Shown here: positions 1-11,803 of the stretch, piece after piece
How positions within the stretch are numbered: position 1 is the stretch's first letter
Layout: each line of letters starts with the position of its first letter
Origin: Icerya purchasi
Lineage: Eukaryota; Arthropoda; Insecta; Hemiptera; Monophlebidae
DNA length: 64,000 nt
NCBI GenBank assembly: GCA_039619475.1
Contig: CM077116.1
Coordinates: forward strand, 461,093,576-461,157,575
Reading direction: 5' to 3'
The notes under the pieces: generated by a model
What the model saw: only the letters and a program-made list of their open reading frames with translations
The model's database searches: none
What the model was told of the DNA's origin: nothing
Program-made: the position numbers and the translations under genes

Positions 1-1310
1 ATGTGAACCGGCACGATCGCCAACACCTGTTTCTTAGAGAATGATTATCAGACAATTTCCTGCTACAGTCCAAGATACCTTTACAAGAAAGACATTTTAC
101 GGTCATTCTATTTTCATCCCTGTCTTTTTTGTAAGTATTAATCGTAATCCCCGAACATAAGTAATCAAAGTATTTATTACAGTATATCATTGTCGTCGAA
201 AACTTCTGAACATATGGCACAAGCAATCACATTGATATTACGTAAACAAGCAAAGCAGAATAAATTATTACCAGTAGTTTGTATATCCACGTTTAGCGAA
301 ATATTCTTATCACAAAGATAATACACAAAACACAACCGATCTTGACACCGACGAGACGCATAACACGAGTAATATTTTTTTATTAAATATTAATAATCGC
401 CACCGACATTTTTTTAAATCCCAAACTCATGATGTAATTATAAATAAAAATAATTAACACCATGATTAGGGATCTAGAAAACAAGCCGGGTGGTATTAAT
501 ATTTAAGAACAAAGTATTGTTCGCGTTATTACAGGTTGTTTTTTTATTATTAGACCAGGTTAAACGATTCACCGAAAATACTTTTTCGCATAAATATATA
601 AAAGTAAAGTAGCCTTTATATAGTGTGGCGAGTCTGAGGTAAAATCACATCGTATAACAAAGAAATGAAACTGCTCGGTAGAAAATATTTCAAATATTAA
701 CCATGCAGAGATCTGTTCTTTACAGGTGAATTGAAAGAAATTTATCCGCTTTGTTCGGTTCTATACTTTAAAGGTAAAAAAAATACAGGATACAAGTTTT
801 GAAATGCCCCCCCCCCCCCGGTAACTAAGAGCAAGAGCCTAATCAACCGATCAAAAATTTCAGCCAGAATACATACCGCTATAATAATCCGTTCCCTGCC
901 TTGTCCGTTGTTCTTGTTTTAGTTCCCTTTATTCATTCTGCTTCGCACCAAATTAAAATTTAAGATGTGACCTCTAATCCATACGTATCTTGACAAAAAA
1001 GTAAGAAAATAAGTGCATTATCTTTTGTTCGTTTCGAAGAAACGAAAAGCTGACTCCTAGTTGGTATGATTTGCGGTATAGGCGATCACCGAATTTTTCT
1101 GTTGTATGAGCGAAATTAAAAAAATTATTACTATGGTTAGCGGTATATTTCCGGTTTGATTAAAACTAATGAAATTAGAATGTCAAAATGATGTACCGAA
1201 TATTTTGAGTAGTTTACTACATAGACACATAATAATCGATACGCGTAGTCATAGAAAAGTATACAAGGAAAAATCAAAAAAACAAATGGCGTTTAAAGCC
1301 GTCCGCAAGC
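1..1310. other. AT-rich stretch, no gene recognised
   Basis: No reading frame of note and no recognisable repeat end. A run of about 13 C residues lies near 807-819. Probably host intergenic or intronic DNA, or very old repeats. Confidence 0.5.
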
Positions 1311-1319
1311 ATGTTTGCT

Positions 1320-2280
1320 GAATAGGTTTTACCACGAACCATCGTCAGAGACTCTCAACGTTATAATAATCTGGCCGCTTTTGAAATCGCTGCAGTATTT
1401 GAAACAGTCGGTGCAACATCTCCTTTTGATCGGATGTAGCAGTTGATCAAAAAGTCGGTGATTTGAAAAATATTGATTAAGATAGTATGCACTGCAGTTA
1501 AATGCGCTATTATCATTTACTTCGGCCTTGTGGAAGATCGGATTGGCATACCGAAGTATCAACTGAAGATTTGCACAGAACTAACATTCCTAAAACTCTG
1601 ACCATACAAGAATTCATGTTGTATTGGGATCGTTATAATACAAAACGGCCATTTTTAATCCGATTATTAATGCACGAAACAGGACGGATTAAAATTTATT
1701 TGAAGGGAGCAAGCGAAACCTTGAGCAGAAACATACGCAGATTTAACGGATAGCGCGTTACAAGTTAGCGCTAAAAAAGAAAATCCCGTAACGGGTAGAA
1801 TCGTCATTTTACTTTCATCAATTACTGGCAGTTTTTGCAACATGGTGCAAAATTACTATTTCACTAGCAATAAAATTGAAGAATTTGTAACTTTCACCTG
1901 AAATGCAGCGATGGCTGGAAACAAAAGGCAGCATTCGTTCCTGGAAAACGGCAAATAATACATCTGCTATTGTAGTGGGAGTGTTCCATGTAAAAGTCAC
2001 GAGTATTTTACGACTACTTAATATCCGAGGAATACGAGTATTTTCCGTTTCTGTAAGCAGTAAAGTTTCAATAACGAGCTTTACCTCGTATTAGTTTCCT
2101 TTTAACTTTAGCGGATGATAGGAAATTCCAAGATCCGGGCGATATTGACAAAGTAGTATCAGCCGAAATCCCTCGTCCTTCGTATGAAGTTCTTTATGAA
2201 TTAGTTAAAACTCGCACGATGTATGAAAGCCTTGTGAGAATTTACAACTGTCGCCAGCGTCTACATTATACGCTTTAAAT
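1320..2280 (+). pseudogene. Degenerate Helitron Rep (Helitron_like_N region)
   Basis: This is a decayed fragment of the N-terminal region of a rolling-circle Helitron replicase/helicase. Pieces of protein similarity follow one another in family order across three frames. About 1340-1430 reads RYNNLAAFEIAAVFE (the RYN-P-x-x-EIA-type block). About 1508-1560 reads YHLLRPCGRSDWHTE (family YPLLFP-GxDGWH). About 1800-1860 reads ITGSFCNMVQNYY (family FTGSPRYMQQNYQ). About 1905-2000 reads TANNTSAIVVGVFHVKV (family DRPDIVARVFHLK). About 2130-2180 reads DPGDIDKVVSAEIP, then ELVKTRTM. The last two are diagnostic of the family. Frameshifts and stops separate the blocks. The catalytic HUH/Y2 part and the helicase domain are not visible, so this is a fossil. 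The assignment rests on remembered family consensus, not a search. Confidence 0.72.
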
Positions 2281-2436
2281 TACTATAAAACTTTTGAGCT
2301 CTAAAAATAATATAAAGAACGACGAACTCATGAAACGAACAGAAAATATAAAAAGATATAATAAAGCGTAAATGCGGGAAGTCGAAGGAGAGGTGAAAAT
2401 AAAAAAATTAAAGAACATAAAGCAAAATATCGAGAT

Positions 2437-3010
2437 AATTTTTTTTTTTTTTTTTATTAATTTTTCAAACCTTGGTTAGACCCCGGGTCGTGTATAATAT
2501 CTAGACTACTACGGTCCGAGAGTCTCCGGTTACAGGAGTGCCCCTAATCCACTGTCCCTGACGAACTGGAAGACTGCACTTTGGTTCGCTTCTGAGTTTG
2601 AGAGAACATGGCTGAGGTTATCAAATCCGTGTCTCGTTCTGGAGGATTGGAATGCAGGGCAATTTATGAGAATGTGCTCAACCGCCGGTGGCTCTTGTGC
2701 GCGACAGAAAGGATACGTGGTTGGAGGGTGAGCGCCTTCCAACAGGTAGTCGTGGGATAGTCGCGTGTGGTCCAGGCGTAAACGGTTGAGCGCGCGATAA
2801 TAAACTCGTAAGGTCCCCCCAGGGGGGGGGCACCCTGGCTCTACGGATTTCTTTATATTCGCGCGGTGGGACGGGGTGGAGATGTGTTCTTGTTTCCACT
2901 GTTCCATTATTTGTCTTTTTACTGTTTCTGATATTTGAGGGATCCCAGTGTGTTGGTGGTGAAGAGTTAAGGAAGTAGAAAGAATAGCATGTACATAGAA
3001 TATCAAGAAA
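2437..3010 (-). pseudogene. 5'-truncated LINE, RNase H end and C-terminal zinc motif
   Basis: The 158-codon frame on the minus strand (3006-2530) carries the C-terminal tail of an RNase H-bearing non-LTR retrotransposon: LNRLRLDHTRLSHDYLLEG, then a Cys/His cluster ending VEHILINCPAF. This is the usual 'LR.GHT.LTH..LL...C..C....T.EHIL..C' signature. A T-run at about 2437-2455 is the minus-strand poly(A) tail about 75 bases past the stop, so the right end is a 5' truncation. The sequence differs from both I-like families elsewhere in the window, so it is probably a separate family. Nothing upstream of the late RNase H domain remains. Confidence 0.8.
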
Positions 3011-4250
3011 ACCCGCTCTGATGCGGAAGAACTAAAAACTTGTTATTTCGATCGTAAATATCCTACTCACGTAAGGGAAGAAGAGCTTTGATTACGAAGA
3101 GTTGGACCTTTTTTTTTAAATATGTAAAAGACTCGCACGGGCGCATTCAATTAAAAAAAAAAAAAAGTTTTTTTTCTAATTGTCAGTTAAGAATATATTA
3201 ATCGTTTTCATTCTGTTCCTTTACTTATCAAAATTTTCATTAAGAAATTATGAAAGTTTTTTTTTCCTTTTTTACATTTTTTCCGAACCAATTGTTTGTA
3301 ATAAATATATTCCTGATTTAAATTTTTCGAAACTCTGAAAAAGTGAGTTACCCGCCTTTTTTTTGGAATACATTAACCATGTTCTTTTAACACGTTCTCG
3401 TTATTAGGGGACATTTTATACTGAATTGGCTGTTTACGGAGCTGGTTTGCTCTTCCCTTTCCCTCTCTGATTACTTAAAATCAATATATTTAGGAAATAA
3501 TTTTTTTTTATTCGCTAACATTTCGAACGTTTCTCAGTCGACTGTTGAATTTCATTTAAATCTTCCGCAAATGCTAACCAGAGAAAATTGAAATTCATTT
3601 ACTTTTTAAATTGGCGGTTCGTAAAATTTTATTCCTTAAAAACCAGCTTTGCCGAAAAGATTATTTCGGTTTGCCCGTATAATGAAACTGACGAGACTAT
3701 TTTACGACCAAAATTGTTCAGTTTAAAATTTTCAAAAATGCCAATTAGAAAAATTTTAAGTTACGTTACATACTCAGAACGCCATTCTGGCTAAGATTAC
3801 CGTTGCGTTGTAAAATCGTAAAATACTATGAGAAGTTGGTCACGAATTTTACGTCAAGCGAATCGAAAATGAAAATGAACTACTTAATGAAATAGTGCAT
3901 ATTTGTTGTGTGTTGGCTCAGTAACCAAAGTATATTTTTTACTTTTTAGTTTAACTTTTGAGGCGAACCTGTTTTTCATGCCTTCCCCTTCATATAGTGT
4001 ACACCGGTATATGACGTTCCACTAAATTTAACATTCCATAGAAGCATCATCGACTTAAAAATGTATATCATATATGTTTTTCGAATGTACTTTTTATGAC
4101 ATTTTCATTCTAAGCCCTATTTTGGAATTTTTATATTTAGTCGTGTTCTAAAGTAAATTCTTTTGTATTAATTTTCAACTTAAAGTTTTTTTTTTATGCT
4201 TTCATTTATTTCTTTTTAAATTTTAATGTCGGTTTATTTATTGAAATATT
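3011..4250. other. AT-rich spacer, nothing recognised
   Basis: Short T- and A-runs and no supportable reading frame. The last 100-150 bases may be the 5' UTR of the family A LINE that starts downstream. Confidence 0.5.
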
Positions 4251-4407
4251 TAAGTTATTGTTCAAAGTGAAGTTGTGTAGTGTTGCGTTCGTTTGTAATA
4301 GAGTTTAGCAGTATATGATAAGGTAAGAGTGAATTTATCAGTTCTGATAATATTGTTACCGTTAATAGTATTATTTACTATTCTAGCGACAACGCGTAAA
4401 CAGTAAT

Positions 4408-5254
4408 ATGCCAAGCAACAAAAAATCAGTTCCTCCGCTCATATTAAATCTAAAAGGAAAGAGTCGGCATGAGTCAAGCGATGGAAGTGACCAGCCACCT
4501 ACTAAAAATAAAAATAAAAAACCGAATGTCAATATTCCTGCATCAAAAGAGGATCTCCTGCAAACAGATTCAGATGGAGAATCGTCCTCCATGTCCTTTG
4601 CTCAGGGCATAGATGTGTTGCGTAAGGACATACAGGACTTAAAAGTTTCGATGAATTTCATTGGAAATCAGTATGAGGAAATTGTAAACATTAATAAGTC
4701 ATTGCGAGACGAAATAAGAAGCTTAAAAGATGAGCTGGTTAAGAAGGATGGGCAGATCACTGAGTTGTATAGTATCGTACATAAACTTGAACAATACGGT
4801 CGCCGAGATAACATCGAATTGCACGGTGTTTCGGAATACCCCGATGAACAGCTACCCGATATTATTACAGCGATTGGCGGGAAGTTGAATGTAAATATTA
4901 CATGTGATAACATAGTGGCAGCGCACCGTTTACCGACGCGTAATACCCAGTTACCGAAACCGATTATTGTTAAAGTTGGACGTACTTTAGCAGATCGATT
5001 TTTAGAAATGAGGAAAAAAACGGTAGTGTATGATAAAGACATAACAAAAAAACGACAATAGTGCCCTAAAAATTTACGTGAATGAAAATTTATCGAGATT
5101 TTACAGAAATCTTCTATATGAAGCAAAACAAAAAGCAAAAATACTCAATTATAAATTTGTTTGGGTCAACAGAGGTAAAATCTTCATCAGGAAAGAAGAA
5201 AAGGAGCGTGCTATAAACGTAAGAAGCAATGAGGATTTGCAGCGTTTATGTTAA
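4408..5254 (+). pseudogene. Family A LINE ORF1, coiled coil plus baculovirus FP-like domain
   Basis: ORF1 of the family A LINE, expected to be an RNA-binding chaperone of the retrotransposition particle. The first 70 residues are polar and low-complexity. A heptad-rich segment follows (about residues 75-125, ending VHKLEQYGRRDNIELHGV). Next is the FP-like region with the VAAHRLP and KPIIVKV blocks. The 217-codon frame stops at 5061, but the C-terminal continuation (NENLSRFYRNLLYEAKQKAK and onward) is in another frame and ends at 5254. One base change in the A-run at about 5044-5051 accounts for this. It parallels the copy 2 ORF1 at 26424-27219. ORF2 begins 86 bases downstream. Confidence 0.82.
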
Positions 5255-5340
5255 TATGAGATTTAAGCGCGCTTTTATACGTATATATTTAATTTTAGTC
5301 ATTTATAATTACTGTAAAGCAATTTGTATTCTAAAACCTT

Positions 5341-7967
5341 ATGATGGCGGGTCATAAATTTGATTTTGTTGAATGCAAAAAATATAAAGATTTGGATGAA
5401 TGGGACTTGAACTGTAAAAATAATCTTTCAAATTGTAGACAGGCAATAACAAACGGTAATTACAATAGTCAACCGATGAAATTTATGCACTTAAATATTA
5501 GAAATGTTCGTAAAAATTGGGATGAATTTGAGGCTATATTAGGTAATTGTAAGTTTGATATGATAGTCCTAACAGAAATAAATATATCGAATTATGAACT
5601 GCACTTATATAACATACAAGGTTTTGAGAAATTCGCATTAGGTAAACCGAGGAAATATAATGGAGGAATACTCTTATTTGTGAATCAAAAATTTAAGTAT
5701 ACATTAGGTAAATCTGACAATGAATGTTTTGACTATATATCTGGATCGATTCACTTTAATGATGGGAAAATAATGCACCTCATTGCAGTGTATCGATCGC
5801 CAAGTAAACAAAGCAACGATTTCATTAGAGAATTTGACAAGCTATTAAAATCCATTGATGTAGATGCTGATCTAATAGTCGTGGGGGACTTCAATTTTGA
5901 TACGTTACGTCCCGCTGGAGCGACTGCGAAATTTTTAAACACTATTGCGAGTTATGGAGGCTTCGGATTAATTAACCTACCAACCAGAGAGCAGATTAGG
6001 AAAAGTAAATTAGTAAGTACATGCATCGACAACTACTTCGTTAGATTAAAATGCAATTATATACTTGGGGGTCAAGTGTGGTTAATTCAGCATTATCTGA
6101 CCATTATATTATATGCTGTGCTTTTGAAACTCAGTATAGCTCTTGGGATTCTGGTAACAGAAATACTAACATGAAAATTAACGAGAAACTTTTATACAAT
6201 AAAATAAGCAATTTTAGATGGAAAGATTACGCAATTCTAGATGATCCTGGCGAGATATACGACTTAATATATAAAAAACTGACGGAATTTTATACGTTGT
6301 CTATATTTATTGAGAGAAATAAAACACGGGAGTAGCCAATAAAAAAATGGATGAATATGGAGATATTAAAAAGAATTAAGGAAAGAGATAGGTATTATAA
6401 AAAGTGGAAGAATCAAAGATCTAATAATAAATATAGAACTAGATATGTTAAATACAGGAATTATGTTAAAAAAGAAATTAGAGAGGCGAAAGGGAAGTAT
6501 TTATAAGTCACTTATTCTACATGACGCTACAAACACTAAGAAAACATGGAGAGTAATAAATGCTATTATTAACGGTTGTAATAGTAGTACAATAGATGAC
6601 ATCATTAATAAACATTTTGGTAAGTCGAAAGACATTCCAGATAAATTCTTAAACCAATATATATCGAATCCTGTTACATGCTGTCATAGATGTAATTTAA
6701 TAACAAATGAGATACAAGCTAACTATTTAAACAAGGTGACCTTTTTTATTTCGAAAATTAGTGAAAACGAGATTAGAGAAGTAGTAAATAAAATAAAAGA
6801 CAATAAAGCACCGGGATACGATGGGATTAGGATTGTAGATATTAAAAGGCATATTGGATCGATAGGACCTTTATTAGTTAATTTAATAAATCAATCAGTT
6901 AAAAGAGGGAAAGTGCCAGACTTGCTTAAAGTAGGCATAGTGCGGCCAGTATACAAAAAAGGGAACTGTATTGATTGCTCTAACTATAGGCCAATTACTA
7001 TCATCTCGGTAATTGCTAAAATAGTGGAACACTATATTGCCAACCATTTAAGAGATTACCTAGAGAGAAATGAAATTCTATACCCACTGCAATTTGGCTT
7101 CAGGAAAAAGAAATCGACAGCAGAGTTGCTAAAAATTTTCGTTAACAATATATACGAAGGTCTAGCCAAAGGTAATCAATTTTTAGTGATTTTCATCGAT
7201 CTAAATAAAGCTTTTGATACTGTCAGCCATGATAAATTAATAAGTGAACTGCGGAACATCGGCATTGCTAACAATCAAAACAAGTGGTTTGCGGACTATT
7301 TAAAAAATCGGAAGTTAAGGGTAAAAATAAATGATAGTTTCAATACCGAGTGGGATTTAACCGCGGGCGTAGGACAAGGAACAATACTGGCACCTTTATT
7401 ATTTCTGATATATACAAATTCACTCTATAGATATATAAAATACGCGAAAGTATTTGCTTTCGCTGATGATATTGCGTTGGTGATGGAAAATTCTGACATA
7501 CAAAAAGCGGAGGACTTACTGCAAAAAGATTTAAACTCTTTTGTAATTTGGGCGCATAGTCGAGGCTTTTCGATTAATACGGATAAATCCAAAATGATGT
7601 ACATAAGAACACCGAGCCGTTACAGGACTTTCATTCCAAAAGTTCTAATCAAATGTCACAATTGTAGTCATGCGAATAACTCTAATTATTGTAGTGATGA
7701 TTGTATGATGTTACAAAATGTGCAAAAAATCAAACACTTAGGGGTAACAATTGATAATACGGTAAGTTGGAAACAGCATATATTGGAACTAATAAAAATG
7801 ATCAGGCAATCCTTACCGGCGATTTATAGACTCAGACCATTGTTACCGCCAAAAATTCTAAAACAATACTATAATGCTCTGATAACATCAAGGATATCTT
7901 ACGCTATTCAAGCATGGGGAGGAGCAAAGAAATCTGAACATAAAAAAATAAATGCTATTCATAAAAA

Positions 7968-7970
<3 letters not shown>
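5341..7970 (+). pseudogene. Family A LINE ORF2, endonuclease and reverse transcriptase (5' part)
   Basis: The N-terminal part is an APE-type endonuclease (MHLNIRNVRKNWDEF, VLTEINIS, AVYRSPS, VVGDFNFD, then SDHYIICC after a frameshift). The reverse transcriptase follows: KAPGYDGIR, SNYRPITIIS, FGFRKKKST, IFIDLNKAFDTV, GVGQGTILAPLLFLIY and the catalytic FAFADDIALV near 7460. Damage visible in the DNA: a frameshift near 6058, an in-frame TAG at 6333-6335, a frameshift near 6505, and the family N insertion after codon ...IHKKA at 7970. It has no RNase H. The protein would nick the target and prime reverse transcription in the nucleus. The C-terminal part is annotated separately at 14536-14899. 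Confidence 0.88.
7963..7970. repeat. Target-site duplication of family N LINE (left copy)
   Basis: AAAAAAGC here is repeated at 14536-14543. A following T makes it 9 bp, but on the left that T merges with the poly(T) tail. The duplication brackets the nested element, and family A ORF2 continues in frame across it. Confidence 0.85.
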
Positions 7971-8006
<36 letters not shown>

Positions 8007-8062
8007 TTACTATGGGTTCGTCAGCGAGGACATTAGCCCAAGAAATGGGAATAGAGAAAAAA

Positions 8063-11000
8063 TCAGATTTTTATGAGGCGTGAAACATTCAACAAGAATG
8101 TATCAAGCGCCTGGATGACAGAAGGAGAAGGAAGGGAAAGAATAAATGCAGCACAATAGGGAGTAGGAACATTGTTTGATAAGAGAGAGGAGTAAAAGGA
8201 AGATTGTTCAGATGAAAGTGATGAACATTCGAACATTATGTGATCAGGATCACATACATGTTGACTGTTAAGAGGATGTAAAGGACAATACGGAGATGCT
8301 GCGAGAGAGAATCGGAAAAGCGACGAGGGAAGCCAGCTGTGCCCAAAGCGGAGGCGGCATATTGCCGAGATGCTGGAGCGACGCATAAAAGGGAAGTCAA
8401 GAAACCAGGAACAGAAAGGAAGAGAAGGCTGGATGGACAAGTAAAAGGAATCCGGGTTTGAGAATGAAGAGTAGTAGGAGTTAAACCATAATTGGTTGTG
8501 CGCTGCAGAGGACAGAAGATTAATATTGACGGATGGAAAAGTAGTAAGGAACCTGCCGGAAGAAGAAGCTCGCCGAGCTAATAAGTCAACTGACTCATTT
8601 CCTTCTATTCCAGAATGGCTAGGGATCCAAAGGAAATTAACCTCGACTGCACAAAAAAGAAAGAGGTCATGGATCAAGGAACGTATAAAAAGGATTACAT
8701 AATCAGTAGAGTGGGGAGGCAGAGGAGATGCAACAGCCTGTAGCACGCTTTGAGAGTCTGATAGAATAAGGAAATTATGAGAGACCTTCGAAGATCTGAT
8801 GAAGAAAAGTGCATGGAGGATAGCAATAGACTCGGCACAGAAAGTCGAACAGAAGGAAGGAAGTTTAAAGGACTCAGAGTGATTTAATGAAGGACAAAGA
8901 AAGGCTGCACTAACTCCACTTGGGCTCTTGGAACCGTCTGAGTAGATTGTAACGTGGTTAGAATAGTGGGAGTTTAAGGTATGTAAAAATTCCGATCTAA
9001 CGGCGTGATGCAGAACGGCTGTAGGGGGAGCAGAAGAGTAAAAGCAATTAATTGGATGAAGAAAGGAGGAAAAGTTAAAAGAAAAATATGGGAGCTTATC
9101 GCAAGTGTGAATGTATGGTAAAAATTGAAGGAGTCGAGTAGAAATAAGAGACAGAATTGGTGTTTTATTGGCACTAAATCGCCAATCCTGTAGAATGAGG
9201 GAATAAGAAGGAATAAGTGAGGAAGAGGAGATAGGAAGACGTTTAATAAGGAAGCGGTAGCCCAAATAGGAACGCCGAATAAAGAGTGGAGGAATGTGGG
9301 TTTCCGCTTGAATAGCAGGGATAGGAGAAGATTTCTGAGCTCCAAGACAGAGGCGGAGGCAAGTATTTTGGACGCGATCGAGCTTGGAGAGCAAAGACCT
9401 GGAAGAGTTACCATAAATAAAACAGCAATAATCTAGAATAGAACGGATACAGGATTTGTAGAACATGAGCAAAATGCACGGATCACCTCCCCAGTTCGTA
9501 TGTGAAAGGGACTTAATAAGGTTGAGCCTTTTTAGTGATGACACGTATATATAGTTAATATGCTTGTGGAACGAAAGACGGCTATCCAAAAATACTCCTA
9601 AGTAACGGAAATGGTTAGCCAGGGGGATCGGATTACTATTTAAGGAAAGACTAACTAAGTAGGGGTCAAAAGGACGAAGAGTAAAGACAACAGCAGAGGA
9701 TTTCGTTGGAGAGATAGACAGATGAATATTAGATAAAGCGCTTTCCAAAATCGTTAAGTAATGTTGCAGCTTGGAATTAGCGGTGGAGATACTACGATGG
9801 GTGGAGTAAATGAGGATGTCGTCAGCAAAAAAAAGGGAAGAGGAGATTGTTGACAGAGAAGCAGTTTTTATAAGGTAAATGTTAAAAAGGGTTGGACTTA
9901 GACAAGAGCCCTGCGGTAGTCCACGAAAGACCAGTCTAGAAATAGGTTCGAGCGGAGAAGAGAGAAAGATAGTCCTAGATTGGAAAAGGCTAATGACAAG
10001 AGCAGAGAAGAAGGGTGGAATATTCAAGGAGAGCATGGAATCGAATAGGGTGGGAAGGTGGACATTATCGAAGGCAGCAGAGACATCGACGAAGGAAGCA
10101 ATGAGGAATTTTTTGTTGATAAAAGATAAATACACATCTGACAAGAAAGTACTGATACAATCGGGAGGGCCGCGTCCAGGGCGAAATCCAAACATATTAT
10201 TTGGCAATACTTTATTGTGCTCAAGCCACCAAATTAGCCGTCTATTAATTATACTTTCAAACAGCTTTCTGGCACAGGGAGCAAGTGAGATTGGTCGAAG
10301 AGAGGAGGAGTTAGGTTTTGGGATCGGGACAACAATGAAAATATTCCAAACAGATGGAGTAGAACCAGACGAGAGAAATGAATTGAATAAATTTAAGAGG
10401 AAACGAAGAGCGGAATCAGAGAGACTTTTTAGTACGAGAAAGGGAATTTCGTCTTTACCAGGAGAAGAATTAGAAGAATTACGTAAGGCAGCTTCCAATT
10501 CAGTGTAGGCAAAAGGAGTGAGTAGGAAATGAGAGGAGGTGAGGGGAACCGGGATGCGACAGGATTCTTGGAAGCTAGGAACGTAACAAGGAGCTAAGGA
10601 ATTCATAAATGGAATTAATTTGTCCGGAGACAGGATATGATTTGAAAGATGTTGAGCTGAAGAAGATTTGAAAGTCTTCGCCATTTTCCAAATGTGAGTG
10701 AGAGGAGTGGAACGGGAGAAAGCGGAGCAGAAATTTCTCCACGAGTTCTTTTTTGCCGTTTTAAGAGTATACCTAGCTTTGGCATTGGCACTTTTGTGAG
10801 CGAGAAAATTGGAGAGATTAGGACAGGAACGGAATGTTCTAAAGGTAGATAAACTTCGATCAAAGGCAACTTTGCACTCTTGGTTCCACCACACAGAGGA
10901 AACAAATTTGGACCTTTTATGTGTAGGAAGCTGAGCAGGAGGAGAAGAAAGAGTTAAGGCGTTGGAAATAGATTCCATAAAAAGGTCGTATTGAGAAGAT

Positions 11001-11803
11001 GGATTTAAATGCGAAGGAATTAGAGACAGTGAAGAGTCAACGTAGGAACGAAAGATGGGCCAGTCTATCTTAGAGAGAACCCATCTATGAGATTGAGTAG
11101 GATTATTCAGAGTAGAATGAGAAAACTGATTTAAGGAAATGATGATGGGAACATGGTCGCTTCCAAAAGTTCCATCCAGAGTGTTCCATGAGCAGCTAAA
11201 ACCAAGATTGGGAGATGTAAAAGATAGATCAATGGAACTAGGAGCTAGAGGGTTGCTGACACAGGTGGGTGTACCGTCATTAAAGAGAAATAGATCATTT
11301 TGAAGAATGACATTTTCTAGGATTGCACCATTATTATTATAGTTAGTGCAACCCCAGAAAGGTGAGTGAGCATTCCAGTCTCCGCCTATAATAAAGGGAG
11401 TCGAAAGAGAGTTAATGAAAGTAGGAAACGGAAAATCGCGTAAATCAAAATTAGGAGGGAAATAAGCGGTGATGATGTTAAGTGGGTTACCAGAATCATT
11501 AGGAATTGAAACGTGAACTAGATTGGGGAAAGGAGGGTTGGGAGGAAAGGACGGTTGGAAGTTGTTATGAGTAAGAAATACGATGTCATTTCTAATTAGG
11601 ATAGCTGCGCCTCCATAACCGTCCACGCGGTTAGAACTAATAAGGGAGAATCCCTTGAAATGAAGGTCAGATGAGCTTTTTAGCCATGTTTCAGAAAGCA
11701 AAGCAATATTAATATTATGTTGATCTAACAGCCTCTCAAGAGAGGGTTTGTTAGCCCTAAGGCTTCGGCAGTTCCACTGAAGGATTTTAAGTTTCGGAAA
11801 CAT
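8063..11803 (-). CDS. Family N LINE ORF2: endonuclease, reverse transcriptase, RNase H
   Basis: An intact 1246-codon polyprotein. Residues 1-225 are an APE-type endonuclease (LKILQWNCRSLRANK, LLSETWLKS, GGDWNAHSPFWG near 141, GTFGSDHVPI near 215). The RT lies at about residues 440-720: SPGKDEIPF, PIPKPNSSSLRPISL, FGFRPGRGPPD, ASFVDVSAAFDNV, GLPQGSCLSPTLF near 630 and the catalytic FFADDILIY near 660. RNase H lies at about residues 950-1075: IYSDGSKSPSG, CAESIAIL, LILSDSQSVLQA and IPSHSGIEGNESVDLLA give the four expected acidic positions. The tail has the Cys/His block ending CDPDHIMFECSSL. It nicks target DNA, primes on it, copies the RNA and removes the hybrid strand. The start ATG (11803) overlaps the preceding frame by 17 bases. 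No defect is visible, so this copy could be young. Confidence 0.93.
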   Translation of the reverse strand: MFPKLKILQWNCRSLRANKPSLERLLDQHNINIALLSETWLKSSSDLHFKGFSLISSNRVDGYGGAAILIRNDIVFLTHNNFQPSFPPNPPFPNLVHVSIPNDSGNPLNIITAYFPPNFDLRDFPFPTFINSLSTPFIIGGDWNAHSPFWGCTNYNNNGAILENVILQNDLFLFNDGTPTCVSNPLAPSSIDLSFTSPNLGFSCSWNTLDGTFGSDHVPIIISLNQFSHSTLNNPTQSHRWVLSKIDWPIFRSYVDSSLSLIPSHLNPSSQYDLFMESISNALTLSSPPAQLPTHKRSKFVSSVWWNQECKVAFDRSLSTFRTFRSCPNLSNFLAHKSANAKARYTLKTAKKNSWRNFCSAFSRSTPLTHIWKMAKTFKSSSAQHLSNHILSPDKLIPFMNSLAPCYVPSFQESCRIPVPLTSSHFLLTPFAYTELEAALRNSSNSSPGKDEIPFLVLKSLSDSALRFLLNLFNSFLSSGSTPSVWNIFIVVPIPKPNSSSLRPISLAPCARKLFESIINRRLIWWLEHNKVLPNNMFGFRPGRGPPDCISTFLSDVYLSFINKKFLIASFVDVSAAFDNVHLPTLFDSMLSLNIPPFFSALVISLFQSRTIFLSSPLEPISRLVFRGLPQGSCLSPTLFNIYLIKTASLSTISSSLFFADDILIYSTHRSISTANSKLQHYLTILESALSNIHLSISPTKSSAVVFTLRPFDPYLVSLSLNSNPIPLANHFRYLGVFLDSRLSFHKHINYIYVSSLKRLNLIKSLSHTNWGGDPCILLMFYKSCIRSILDYCCFIYGNSSRSLLSKLDRVQNTCLRLCLGAQKSSPIPAIQAETHIPPLFIRRSYLGYRFLIKRLPISSSSLIPSYSLILQDWRFSANKTPILSLISTRLLQFLPYIHTCDKLPYFSFNFSSFLHPINCFYSSAPPTAVLHHAVRSEFLHTLNSHYSNHVTIYSDGSKSPSGVSAAFLCPSLNHSESFKLPSFCSTFCAESIAILHALFFIRSSKVSHNFLILSDSQSVLQAVASPLPPHSTDYVILFIRSLIHDLFLFCAVEVNFLWIPSHSGIEGNESVDLLARRASSSGRFLTTFPSVNINLLSSAAHNQLWFNSYYSSFSNPDSFYLSIQPSLPFCSWFLDFPFMRRSSISAICRLRFGHSWLPSSLFRFSLAASPYCPLHPLNSQHVCDPDHIMFECSSLSSEQSSFYSSLLSNNVPTPYCAAFILSLPSPSVIQALDTFLLNVSRLIKI

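Noticed and set aside
9879..10508. 209-codon plus-strand frame and other frames opposite family N ORF2
   Set aside because: Antisense shadow of the RT coding region.
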